DNA of 64,000 bases from Paenibacillus_AB hodogayensis (GTDB taxonomy: Bacteria; Bacillota; Bacilli; Paenibacillales; NBRC-103111), in contig NZ_BAAAYO010000001.1 of NCBI RefSeq assembly GCF_039536325.1, positions 806,001 to 870,000 on the forward strand, read 5' to 3'. The notes under the pieces are model-generated. The model worked only from the letters and a program-made list of their open reading frames with translations. It searched no databases and was not told where the DNA came from. The position numbers and the translations under genes were made by a program. Below are positions 33,926-42,472 of this stretch, one piece after another. Within the stretch, counting starts at the first letter, position 1. The number at the start of each line of letters is the position of its first letter.

Positions 33926-34771
33926 ATGAAACGTTGGAACCGCTGGACGACCTGGGTCAGCATGCTGCTTGTCGTCGCCCTGCTTGCAGGATGCTCCAAT
34001 GCGGCCAACTACGTCAAAGATACGTACCCGCTCGTCAACATGGACGGCAAAGGCAAGTCTGCTGCGAAGGTGTACGAGGCGGAAGGCAAAACCGTTCCCG
34101 AAGTCGCCAAGGAAATGACCGGGCAGGAAAAGCCCAAGGAAACCAGCAAGGAAGATCTGGACCAGATGTTCCTCGTGTACGACAACCGGATCGTCAATCT
34201 GCAAAAAAATCCGGAAAAGCCCGAGAATACGCTGATCGAGATCGATACGATCGAATACGCCAAAAATCACTACGATTCTTCCTTCTTGGAAGGTTATATT
34301 ACCGCTTCTATTGTCCAGTCGCTATTCGGCGGGGGCTGGTGGGGAAATTCCGGCTCAAACCGAACGTCGTCGACACCTTATAAAGGGTATTCGTCGGTTC
34401 CGAAAAGCCAGACTTCCTCCTCGTCGTCCAACGACGAGAAGAAGCCTACGACGAGCGACCGCACCGGCAGCTTTACTTCGAAAGGCTCCGTTTCCGGCGG
34501 CTCGACGAGCGGAAGCGCGGGCAGCACGGGGTCAAGTTCCGGCAGCACCGGGTCCAGCTCCAGTTCCGGCAAATCGAGCAGTTCCGGATCGGGCAGCAGC
34601 TCCAGCTCCAGCAAATCGACCGGCAATTGGTCCACCTCGTCGTCGTCAAGTTCGGGCAGCATCCGCAAAAACGACGGCTCCACATCGTCGACGAAGTCGA
34701 CCAGCAAGCCGAGCACATCAAGCCGAAGCGGCAGCTTCTCCAGCAAGAGCAGCGGCGGGAAGAAAAGATAA
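33926..34771 (+). CDS. DUF4247 lipoprotein with Ser-rich tail
   Basis: The 281-residue protein starts with a lipoprotein signal (lipobox LLAGC) and a DUF4247 domain (about 25-125, ending near FLEGYITASIVQSLFGGGWWGN). From about residue 130 to the end it is almost entirely Ser, Gly, Thr and Lys in repeated SSSGSSS-like runs and ends KSSGGKKR. ATG 33926 is preferred over GTG 33917 because GGGAG is 8 bases upstream. It lies behind the DUF4178 gene and ends before a strong terminator. The role is unknown. Confidence 0.82.
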   Translation: MKRWNRWTTWVSMLLVVALLAGCSNAANYVKDTYPLVNMDGKGKSAAKVYEAEGKTVPEVAKEMTGQEKPKETSKEDLDQMFLVYDNRIVNLQKNPEKPENTLIEIDTIEYAKNHYDSSFLEGYITASIVQSLFGGGWWGNSGSNRTSSTPYKGYSSVPKSQTSSSSSNDEKKPTTSDRTGSFTSKGSVSGGSTSGSAGSTGSSSGSTGSSSSSGKSSSSGSGSSSSSSKSTGNWSTSSSSSSGSIRKNDGSTSSTKSTSKPSTSSRSGSFSSKSSGGKKR

Positions 34772-34790
34772 TCGATCGGCATTCGCTCAG

Positions 34791-34830
34791 GCCCCCCGGC
34801 AGACGGAAACGTCTTGCGGGGGGCTTCGTT
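34791..34830 (+). terminator. Terminator after the DUF4178-DUF4247 operon
   Basis: GCCCCCCG...AGACG (34791 on) pairs with CGTCT..CGGGGGGC around a GAAA tetraloop, followed by TTCGTTATT. Confidence 0.75.
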
Positions 34831-34875
34831 ATTCCTGCCGAAGATGGGCATAATAGGCAGCATGGAGGCGCCATT

Positions 34876-35709
34876 ATGATCCGTCTGACTTGGAGCGACA
34901 CGCTCGCCGCCGTCTACATAGCGCTCGGCGCGGCTTTGATCGCCGCCGGCATCAATTTGTTTCTTGTTCCCCACCGGCTGCTCAGCGGGGGGCTTTCGGG
35001 CATTTCGATGATGGTCGGCTATTTTACCGGCTGGAACATCGGTCTGCTCTATTTTCTGTTCAATTTGCCCGTGCTGATCTGGGGATGGATCGCGATCGGA
35101 CATCGCTTCGTCGTACTCAGCATCGTCTCGGTCGTGTTGACGACGTGTTGGATGCAGCTCGTTCCCGACAACTTGCTCAACACCGATCCGATCATCGGAG
35201 CGGTGTTCGGCGGGGCGCTGCTGGGCGTCGGCTCGGGGCTGTCTCTGCGGGCCGGCGGATCGACCGGAGGACTGGACATCGTCGGTTCTATCGTGACCCG
35301 CAGACGCGATTTTCCGCTCGGCATGCTGCTGTTCGTCCTGAACGGTCTCGTCGTGCTCGCGCTCGGTCTCGTAATCGGCTGGGATGCGGCGCTTAGCTCG
35401 ATGCTGTCGATTTTCATAGCCGGCAAAGTCGTGGACGCGATTCACATTCGCCATGTCAAGGTGACCGCCTTTATCGTGACGAGCTTCAAACAGGAGATGA
35501 CCGACAAGCTGCTCGAGCTTCCGCGCGGCGTTACGCTTATTCATACGGAAGGAGCTTTCAGCCATCTGCCCCAGCATATGCTCATGACCGTCACGACCCG
35601 CTACGAGCTGGCCGAGCTGCGCCGCATTATTAAAGACACCGATCCGAAAGCGTTCGTGAACATCGTCGAAACGGTAGAGGTTATCGGAGAATTCCGCAAG
35701 CTCAAGTAA
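34876..35709 (+). CDS. YitT family membrane protein
   Basis: The 277-residue protein has five to six membrane segments (about 1-170) and a C-terminal DUF2179 domain (about 200-275). The membrane part shows AAGINLFLVPHRLLSGGLSGISM and RAGGSTGGLDIVGSI, conserved in YitT proteins, and LELPRGVTLIHTEGAFS opens DUF2179. YitT/YqfU-type proteins are widespread in Firmicutes and of uncertain transport role. ATG 34876 has TGGAGG 9 bases upstream. Confidence 0.9.
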   Translation: MIRLTWSDTLAAVYIALGAALIAAGINLFLVPHRLLSGGLSGISMMVGYFTGWNIGLLYFLFNLPVLIWGWIAIGHRFVVLSIVSVVLTTCWMQLVPDNLLNTDPIIGAVFGGALLGVGSGLSLRAGGSTGGLDIVGSIVTRRRDFPLGMLLFVLNGLVVLALGLVIGWDAALSSMLSIFIAGKVVDAIHIRHVKVTAFIVTSFKQEMTDKLLELPRGVTLIHTEGAFSHLPQHMLMTVTTRYELAELRRIIKDTDPKAFVNIVETVEVIGEFRKLK

Positions 35710-35887
35710 GCAAATGTTGGGCCTTGTAAAAGTTGGCGAAAACGATACAAACCGAATCGTTGTGTGATATAATGGACTTGTAATTTCATAGGTTCTGGTT
35801 TGAGCGCTTAACAACCGAAGATCTTTTCGTCTTTTTTACCGATCGTCGCAAGACAGATTCGAAAAAAAACGCGGAAAGGTGATGCTT

Positions 35888-36076
35888 ATGGAAACGGTCA
35901 AATTATCCAGGATTGTCATGAAATTAACGCCCGACATGTATCCTTGCCTGAAATCCTCCGAGCTTGACCTTGACATCGTGCTGAAGTACGGTTTTGATCG
36001 CCTGGAAGCGGAGGACGCGATGGATATCGTCAAGTACAGCATTTCCGAATATCAAAAGGACGCCCTTCTTCATTGA
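35888..36076 (+). CDS. Small conserved-looking hypothetical protein
   Basis: A 62-residue soluble, slightly acidic protein that I do not recognise. It begins METVKLSRIVMKLTPDMYPC and has a helical second half (LDLDIVLKYGFDRLEAEDAMDIVKYSISEY). AAAGGTG lies 8 bases before ATG 35888; a strong TATAAT (about 35768) lies upstream, and a terminator begins inside its last codons. It therefore looks like a real, independently transcribed gene. The single Cys20 is not part of a visible motif. Confidence 0.65.
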   Translation: METVKLSRIVMKLTPDMYPCLKSSELDLDIVLKYGFDRLEAEDAMDIVKYSISEYQKDALLH

Positions 36077-36092
36077 AGAGGCGTCTTCTTTA
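36059..36092 (+). terminator. Terminator overlapping the end of the small ORF
   Basis: GACGCC (36059-36064) and GGCGTC (36080-36085) enclose TTCTTC/GAAGA pairing and are followed by TTCTTT. The stop codon sits in the hairpin. Confidence 0.7.
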
Positions 36093-36208
36093 ATAGGGCC
36101 ATGCCCGACCAAAGACCAGTAGCAATACCGCCCGCAGTCGGTTTTCGGCTGGCGTCGTTTGCGGTTAAGCTGGACGTATAACGATGCGACGGAAAGAAGG
36201 TATTCCAT

Positions 36209-36796
36209 ATGAAGGACCATTACTACCAGGCGGGCCCCAATACGAACGCCCACGCCTTTGGCCGCACGCCCCCCTACGGAGCAGAGGCCGGTCCGCTGAA
36301 TTATAACGGGAATCTGCCGCTGAAAAGCAAGTTTCTCGCTACCGTATTCTCGATGTTCGTGCCCGGGACGGGACAAATGTACGTGGGAGCGGTTATGCGG
36401 GGCATGAGTATTATGCTGCTGCTTGTGATGAACATCGTAGCCATCGTCTATTTCGTCAACAGTCCCGCCGAGCTGAACGTCCTGCCCGTTACGCTGCTAT
36501 CGCTGCTTATTCCCGTCCTGTACTTCTACAACGTATTCGATGCGCTGCATCAGACGGAAGCCATTAATCAGGCGATCCGCGAAGGCCACGCTTACTCCGG
36601 CCCGATCCGGTATCCGAATGCGGACGGGGGCAACCTGCTGCTCGGCTTGATCGGCGTTATCGTGTTCGTCTGCTCGCTGTCCGCCTTCGGCGGCTGGTGG
36701 GACGGCTTGTTCACTATTAACACGGCCATCGGCGGAGCCGTTTTGCTGGTCGGCGGAGCATTTCTGCTATTCAAGGAATTTCGCAAAAAGTCGTAG
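36209..36796 (+). CDS. Hypothetical membrane protein
   Basis: The 195-residue protein has a polar N-terminus of about 40 residues and about five hydrophobic segments. It begins its membrane part with KSKFLATVFSMFVPGTGQMYVGAVMRGM, a pattern seen in TM2/DUF5683-like small membrane proteins, then FNNVFDALHQTEAINQAI-like polar loop. No enzyme motif is visible. It stands alone and ends at a strong terminator. Confidence 0.75.
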   Translation: MKDHYYQAGPNTNAHAFGRTPPYGAEAGPLNYNGNLPLKSKFLATVFSMFVPGTGQMYVGAVMRGMSIMLLLVMNIVAIVYFVNSPAELNVLPVTLLSLLIPVLYFYNVFDALHQTEAINQAIREGHAYSGPIRYPNADGGNLLLGLIGVIVFVCSLSAFGGWWDGLFTINTAIGGAVLLVGGAFLLFKEFRKKS

Positions 36797-36811
36797 CATC
36801 CTACTCGCGAC

Positions 36812-36853
36812 AAAAACCTCCGATCGCCCTCTCCGGCGGATTGGAGGTTTTTT
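36812..36853. terminator. Bidirectional terminator, membrane protein / FMN reductase
   Basis: AAAAACCTCC (36812-36821) pairs with GGAGGTTTTTT (36843-36852), with inner pairing GATCGCC/GGCGGATT. T-runs on both strands. Confidence 0.85.
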
Positions 36854-36864
36854 TGCATCCTTCC

Positions 36865-37401
36865 TTAGCTGCGCAACGACCGGCACAGCTTGAGAAAATA
36901 ATCGATCGCCCGGATCGTCCGCTCTTGCACATGCGTCGAGACCGGATCGCCTTCCGCGTCGAACTGCCGGTTCTCGCCACCGATCGATATCCACTCCGGG
37001 CAATTGACCCCGTGAACGGCCCGCACCATAACCTGGAGCTGCAGGAGCGGACTAACGCCTACAGCACCGCCGGTCGAGCAAACCGACAAGACGACCTTGC
37101 CGTCAAAATGGTCAAAGCCGAGATGATCGATCACATTTTTGAGCACACCCGATATCGACCCGTGATAGTCCGGCGTGCTTAGGACGATGCCGTCCGCTTT
37201 CAGCATCGTTTCCTTGAGAGCCGCCAGATTGACGTCGGCCGGATTACGGTTGTCGGGCGAGAACAGCGGCACCGGCCTGCTGTACAGATCGAACAGCGAG
37301 GCCTCGCACTCCCTCTCCTCCAACCGTCTTGCTATATATCGGCACAGCTTCGTGCTGGTGGAAGACTGCTTGTTGCTTCCCGCCAATATGGCTATGTTCA
37401 T
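36865..37401 (-). CDS. NADPH-dependent FMN reductase
   Basis: The 178-residue flavodoxin-like protein has the FMN phosphate loop AGSNKQSSTSTKLCRY at the N-terminus and STPDYHGSISGVLKNVIDHLG, the signature of the SsuE/azobenzene reductase family. It reduces flavin, quinones or azo compounds with NAD(P)H in the cytoplasm. ATG 37401 follows GAAGGAG. The longer frame to 37500 lacks a start signal. It is alone. Confidence 0.9.
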   Translation of the reverse strand: MNIAILAGSNKQSSTSTKLCRYIARRLEERECEASLFDLYSRPVPLFSPDNRNPADVNLAALKETMLKADGIVLSTPDYHGSISGVLKNVIDHLGFDHFDGKVVLSVCSTGGAVGVSPLLQLQVMVRAVHGVNCPEWISIGGENRQFDAEGDPVSTHVQERTIRAIDYFLKLCRSLRS

Positions 37402-37604
37402 AAACCGTTCTCTCCTTCCTCTGTATAATTTTACATACATTTTAGTTAATAAAATTTTGGAAGTCAATGGGCTGAGAATCATTTTCGACGATTCCGGCAC
37501 TATTCAGGATGAATCAACTATGTCATAATATAAATACCTGTATGTAATCTGTATTTGTTTTTTATCTCATGCAGGATACTCTATGAAAAAGGAGATGTTC
37601 ATTT

Positions 37605-39682
37605 ATGAAACCGCTTACCGATTCTCAGCAAAAGCTCCCTGCCTTCAGACGAACCGGATTGTGCACCCTGCTCGCTCTCGTCCTGCTGTGCGTCGCAGCG
37701 CCGGGTGCCTACGCCTCCGGCAACAACTGGTACGACGACTACGTCGCTTATGAAAGCGTGCAGGGCGGACTCTATTATACGTCGTCCGACTCCGCTCTGC
37801 TCGGCTGGCAGGAAAGCTACATGCTGCGCAGCTACCTCAATCTGTACGACATGACGCATCAGACCGCCTGGCTGGACAAGCTCACGACTCATGCCGACAC
37901 GATGCTTGCCAATGCGGACGACTCCGACGGAGACGGCTATCTGGGCTGGAGCACGTACCGCTATTCGCCGAACAAGTCGGCTAACGGCACCTTCGCCAAC
38001 GCGGCAGCCGGGGATGCCACGCTTCCGGCCGATTGGACCCGGTCCAATCGACCTCCGCCACCGCCAACCGCTCCAATGCGTCGGGAGCGTACAATCCCGA
38101 TGCCGCGGATACGTGGGGGCTCGTGCTGAAGACGAACGGCTCCTCCTGGCAGAAGCTGTACCAGCAAGTGGCCTACGAGCCGAACACGAAGTACCGGGTC
38201 GCCTTCAACGGCAAGACGAACGGCTCGGCCGCCCAAGGTAGGGTTTACATACACGACCGCACCTCCAATACGATACTCGGCAGCGTCATTTTCAATAACA
38301 CGGCCTGGCAATCGTATACGTTTGACTTCATGGCTCCGTCCGCCTCCGGCCATACGCTCGAACTCTGGCTTGCTCACGCCGATTATACGGTTGCCGGAGG
38401 CACCGCTTATTTCGACGACATCTCGCTGAACGGCTGGTACCCTTATATCGTGCACGACGGCATGATCGGGGTGCCTCTTGCCGAATTTATCCGTCTCGTG
38501 GACCGCAATCCGACCGCTCTGTCCGCTTATGCGTCCAAAGCCGCCGCGTACCGCGATTTTATCGAGCAGCAGCTTGTGCCGCGCTGGGAGAGCAGCAGCT
38601 ACCTGGGCAATACGTGGGTCTCCGCCTCCTCCACGGCAGGCTATTACAAGGAGCCGCCCAATGTCGATTCGTTCGCCACGACGACCGTTCTCGATCCGCT
38701 TCCGTACAACCAGTACCTCGCCTTCGCCGAGCTTCTTGCCATCATGCATGACGTCAACGGCAATGCAAGCTATTTGGACAAAGCGAAAAAGATGGGCCAG
38801 ACGTTCAAAAACAGCCTGACCACGACCGGCTCGGCCTATAAATGGGACTACGCCGGCTATGCGGCCCGCACCGAGGATACGTCCCATGCCAACGTCGATT
38901 TGACCGCCGTGACCGAGCTGTTCAACAAAGGCTACATTTACAGCGGCACGGATATGAACCGATTCGCCTCGACGCTGACGACGAAAGTGTGGAACCAATC
39001 CTCTACCGCTCCCAAGCTGCATAATTATGTCGACGGCACGCAGGGTACGCTCGCTTCCGACTACATGTATACGAAAGACTTGAGCGGCTGGCTGAAGCTG
39101 GCTCAGTTCGATCCGAACGTGTGGGCGATCGGCGCGGAGCAGTACCGCTCCAGTCCTCCTGTCCGCTTCATCGAAGCGTTGGTGCTCAGCCAGATTATGA
39201 AGTGGGACCCGGTGAAGCTGGTCAATCAAGGCCTCGAGCTGAAGTCGGCCCAGGACGCCACGCTCCCGGCCCGGTGGACCCGCTTCCAGTCCACGGCTGC
39301 CACGGCTTACCTGGACTCGGCCAACAAAGCGTCCGGCAGCTACGGGTTGACGATCGTCGCCAATGGCACCTCCTGGCAGAAGGTGTACCAGGAATGGGAG
39401 AAGTATAAAGCTTCAACCGGCTATACGGTCACCTTCGACGCCAAGACGGATGGCTCCGCCGCCGGAGGGAAAATATGGGTCGTCAACGAAACCGCAGGCA
39501 CGACGATTGCGGCTTACAACTTCGTCAACACTGCTTGGCAATCGCATACGTTCACTTTCACCGCTCCGGCGAATGCGACCGACGCAGTCCGCATTTATTT
39601 GGGACATAACAGCTATACGACCAGCGGGGGCAAAGCCTATTTCGATAACGTAGTCGTCAAACAGACGGGAGATGCCTGGTAA
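37605..39682 (+). pseudogene. Secreted carbohydrate-active (alpha/alpha-toroid-like) protein with two CBM-like domains, broken by a one-base frameshift
   Basis: The first frame (37605 to about 38040) gives a signal peptide ending AYAS and a helical segment (YDDYVAYESVQGGLYYTS, WQESYMLRSYLNLYDMTHQ). Near 38037-38045 (ACCCGGTCC) the frame changes and continues to 39682, where a CBM-like beta domain, more toroid helices and a second CBM-like copy follow. The copies share DATLPAxWTRxQST, NGxSWQKxYQ and NTAWQSxTF. Restoring one G in CCCGGGTCC would join the frames in the exact place that the second copy predicts. The joined protein would have about 692 residues. I cannot tell a real mutation from a sequencing error. 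The CBM-like unit is inserted inside the toroid. The enzyme family is not identified. Confidence 0.7.
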
Positions 39683-39719
39683 ATAGCGCGTCCGGCGGTC
39701 GTGTCCCTTCGGCGGTTCA

Positions 39720-39749
39720 TTGGCTTGAGCAGCTTCGGACGAGTATAAT
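39720..39749 (+). promoter_or_regulatory. Promoter of the peroxiredoxin gene
   Basis: TTGGCT (39720-39725) and TATAAT (39744-39749) are separated by 18 bases, about 50 bases before the start. Confidence 0.65.
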
Positions 39750-39800
39750 GGTGCTTAAGTAAACAAGCCAAACCAAGCAACCGAAAGGAGGCTGCCCGTC

Positions 39801-40232
39801 ATGCTGCAAATCGGCGACAAAGCCCCGCTGTTCGAGGCCGACAGCACGCAAGGTCCGGTTCGTCTGCAAGAGCTGATCGGACGCAAGCCGGTCGTGCTTA
39901 TCTTTTACCCGAAGGACGAGACGCCCGGCTGCACGGCGCAATTGTGCGCGGTACGGGACAGCAAGCGCCAGTACGAAGACGCCGGAGCCGCCGTGTTCGG
40001 CGTCAATTCGGCGGACGTCAACGAGCACAAGCAGTTTTCCGAGCATCACGGGCTCGATTTTCCGATTATCGTGGATAAGGACGAACAGATTCGCAAGCTG
40101 TACGACGTCGGCAAAATTTTGGGCCTGTTTCTGCAGCAGCGCATCGTGTACGCCATCGACCTGAAAGGAAATATCGCCTTCGCCCAGAAAGGCAGCCCTT
40201 CCGCGGATAAAATACTGGCTTCGCTCCGCTGA
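39801..40232 (+). CDS. Thioredoxin-dependent peroxiredoxin, PrxQ/BCP type
   Basis: The 143-residue protein has peroxidatic Cys44 in DETPGCTAQLCAVRD and resolving Cys49, five residues apart as in PrxQ/BCP. It reduces organic and hydrogen peroxides. GAAAGGAGG precedes ATG 39801. It is alone with its own promoter and terminator. The family is often called bcp or ygaF. Confidence 0.93.
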   Translation: MLQIGDKAPLFEADSTQGPVRLQELIGRKPVVLIFYPKDETPGCTAQLCAVRDSKRQYEDAGAAVFGVNSADVNEHKQFSEHHGLDFPIIVDKDEQIRKLYDVGKILGLFLQQRIVYAIDLKGNIAFAQKGSPSADKILASLR

Positions 40233-40249
40233 CGGCACGCTAACGAAAA

Positions 40250-40292
40250 GACGCTTCCATCTCCGCTTGCGCGGTGTGGAGGCGTCCTTTTG
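40250..40292. terminator. Bidirectional terminator, peroxiredoxin / aldose epimerase
   Basis: GACGCTTCCAT (40250 on) pairs with GTGGAGGCGTC (ending 40286) including wobbles, with CTTTT on the plus side and CTTTTC on the minus side. Confidence 0.75.
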
Positions 40293-40300
40293 TTTGCTAT

Positions 40301-41290
40301 TTATCCTTCGCAGTACATGCGGCTAGTTTCCTGCCATACTTCGCCCGGTGCCAGCGAGACGAGCCCCGTCTCTTCTGCCGGGAATGGAGCGGCTGGAGCG
40401 TTGACCATATTGGTCTGAGGCTCCGGACAGAAGAAGCCGCTTTCGGCGTCGGCGTTGTAGATCATCCAGAATTTGTAAGAATTTCCGACGTCGTAGACTA
40501 GCTTCGCGTTCAGGCGGGTGTCCGTCAGCTCCATCACATTGCGTCCGCCCTGCGGCTCGGCCGTGTAATGGTTGTCCAGTTTGGCGAAAAACGGCGACGT
40601 TCCTTCTTCCTTCAACCGCTGCTCGTCCGCATCGAGCGCCGCGTAGCGCCCAGTCGGCAGCATCCGTTCGTTCATCTCGATTCGCTGTCCGATCGTCATG
40701 CGCAGCACACAGTCGGCCGGTGCGCTCTCCGGAGAGAACGGCGCATTCAGTGAAGTATGAAAGCCGATCGTGCACGGCATCGGCTCGCTGCCGTCGTTGC
40801 GGACGCCTACTTCCTGCTGCAAGCCGGAAGCGCTTAACGAATACCGCAGCTTGAGCGTAAAGGAATGCGGGAAATGCGTGTAGGACGGGTGCGATTCGGT
40901 GACGCGCTGCGCTACGACTACATAGCTGGACGTCTCGTCCGCACCGAAGTCGTCAACCTCCCAAGGAATGTCGAAATAAAAGCCGTGCAAATGATTGCCG
41001 CGGTTCGGTTCGTTCACCGGCAGACGGTAAGTGGCGCCATTCCACGAAAACGCGCCGTCCTCGTACCGGTTCGGCGGAAACAGCACCGGAATGCCGTGGA
41101 CCATCGGCCGTTTTTTGAATGCCTCGATCTCCTCGCCCTGCGGCTCTCGAATGAAAGCGAAGCCGCGCTCTTTATCGCGAAAAGCGATCAGGTTGCCTCC
41201 GATGTTCGGCAGCACCGCCGCCTCGTACGGCCCGAATTGAAGCCAGATTGCCCGTTCTCCATGATATGTGCCTTCGTACGCCTTAGACAT
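40301..41290 (-). CDS. Aldose 1-epimerase family protein
   Basis: The 329-residue protein belongs to the galactose-mutarotase-like fold. Family residues include NRGNHLHGFYFDIPW (catalytic His region), FHTSLNAPF (second His), and GFFCPEPQTNMVNAP with the catalytic Glu in CPEP. It interconverts alpha and beta sugar anomers. ATG 41290 has GGGAGGA upstream. It is followed, on the same strand side, only by the bidirectional terminator, so it is a single gene. Confidence 0.9.
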   Translation of the reverse strand: MSKAYEGTYHGERAIWLQFGPYEAAVLPNIGGNLIAFRDKERGFAFIREPQGEEIEAFKKRPMVHGIPVLFPPNRYEDGAFSWNGATYRLPVNEPNRGNHLHGFYFDIPWEVDDFGADETSSYVVVAQRVTESHPSYTHFPHSFTLKLRYSLSASGLQQEVGVRNDGSEPMPCTIGFHTSLNAPFSPESAPADCVLRMTIGQRIEMNERMLPTGRYAALDADEQRLKEEGTSPFFAKLDNHYTAEPQGGRNVMELTDTRLNAKLVYDVGNSYKFWMIYNADAESGFFCPEPQTNMVNAPAAPFPAEETGLVSLAPGEVWQETSRMYCEG

Positions 41291-41405
41291 TATGAGCGTC
41301 TCCTCCCGATATCCGCCTGTTCGTAACGGCCAAGCTCCCGACACGCGGTCTATGGTTGTCATTATATCACAAGCGGCGCGCCTTGCCATAGATAGAACGG
41401 ACCTG

Positions 41406-41439
41406 GAAAAAGGCGCGCCTCCCGGGGAGACGCGCCTTT
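41406..41439 (-). terminator. Terminator of pfkA
   Basis: AAAGGCGCG (41409-41417) pairs with CGCGCCTTT (41431-41439) with further CTCCC/GGGAG pairing inside, followed on the minus strand by TTTTT. Confidence 0.85.
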
Positions 41440-41456
41440 ATGCGATGGACCGCGGA

Positions 41457-42428
41457 TTATTGCGACAAGCGGGAAGCCAGCTCGTACAAGTCACGGTTGA
41501 ACTCTTTCTTCGTATTCACGACGGTATCGATATCCGTAGCGACCAGTTGGCCCTTGATCACGCCACAAGCTTTGCCGGAATCGCCCTGCAGCAGGCTGCG
41601 CACCGCGAAGTCGCCAAGCCGGCTCGCCAGAATGCGGTCGTTGTGCGTCGGCGTGCCGCCGCGCTGAATATGGCCGAGCACGGTAACGCGGGCCTCGATG
41701 CCGTTCATTTCCTTGATATGATCCGCCACGCTCTGGGCGCTTCCCGCCCCTTCGGCTACGACGATAATACTGTGGCGCTTGCCGACCTGGAAGTTGGCCT
41801 CCATCCGTTGCGCCACTTCGTCCAGGTTAAACGGCACTTCGGGCACAAGAATCGTCTCCGCGCCGCTGGCCAGACCGGCGTACAGAGCGATATCCCCGCA
41901 ATGGCGACCCATCACCTCGACGATCGAGGAGCGCTCGTGCGAGCTCATCGTATCACGCAGCTTATTGATCGCGTCTACGACGATGCTGACGGCCGTATCG
42001 AAGCCGATCGTGTAGTCCGTGAACGGAATGTCGTTGTCGATCGTGCCCGGGAGTCCCATCGTGCGGATGCCAAGCTTGCTCAGCTTGTTGGCGCCCTGAT
42101 AGGAGCCGTCGCCCCCAATGACGACAAGCCCGCCGATGCCGCGCTTGCGCAAATTGTCGGCTCCGAGCTGCTGCCCTTCCGGGGTGGTGAATTCCTTGCA
42201 GCGGGCGGTTTGCAGAATCGTTCCGCCGCGTTGAATGATGTCGCCGACGCTGCGCAAATCCATCGGACGAATATCGTCGTTGATCAGACCGGCGTAGCCG
42301 CGCTGAACGCCGAATACCTCCAGCCCGTGGAAAATCGCGCTGCGCACGACCGCCCTCACCGCGGCATTCATTCCTTGCGAGTCGCCCCCGCTTGTCAAGA
42401 CGGCTATCGATTGAACTGTCATTACCAT
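41457..42428 (-). CDS. pfkA: ATP-dependent 6-phosphofructokinase
   Basis: The 323-residue protein is a typical bacterial PFK. SIAVLTSGGDSQGMNAAVRA is the ATP-binding start, GGDGSYQGANKLSKLG continues it, TIDNDIPFTDYTIGFDTA carries the catalytic Asp, and VEVMGRHCGDIALYAGLASGA and GHIQRGGTPTHNDRILASRLG contact fructose-6-phosphate and the effector. It catalyses the committed step of glycolysis. Start is ATG 42428 or the ATG 6 bases later; AAAGGGG fits either. In Bacillus pfkA is followed by pyk; here pyk is absent and a terminator follows. Confidence 0.95.
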   Translation of the reverse strand: MVMTVQSIAVLTSGGDSQGMNAAVRAVVRSAIFHGLEVFGVQRGYAGLINDDIRPMDLRSVGDIIQRGGTILQTARCKEFTTPEGQQLGADNLRKRGIGGLVVIGGDGSYQGANKLSKLGIRTMGLPGTIDNDIPFTDYTIGFDTAVSIVVDAINKLRDTMSSHERSSIVEVMGRHCGDIALYAGLASGAETILVPEVPFNLDEVAQRMEANFQVGKRHSIIVVAEGAGSAQSVADHIKEMNGIEARVTVLGHIQRGGTPTHNDRILASRLGDFAVRSLLQGDSGKACGVIKGQLVATDIDTVVNTKKEFNRDLYELASRLSQ

Positions 42429-42472
42429 AAATCCCCTTTCGCTTTGGTCGCATGTAGCATAAGCATATGATG

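Noticed and set aside
34378..35814. 478-codon minus-strand frame spanning DUF4247 and YitT genes
   Set aside because: It includes Leu/Glu-rich translation of the Ser-rich repeat read backwards and crosses a terminator; the plus-strand genes are clearly real.
37961..39229. 422-codon minus-strand frame opposite the frameshifted gene
   Set aside because: The plus-strand frames carry a signal peptide and duplicated CBM-like sequence; the minus frame has no motif.
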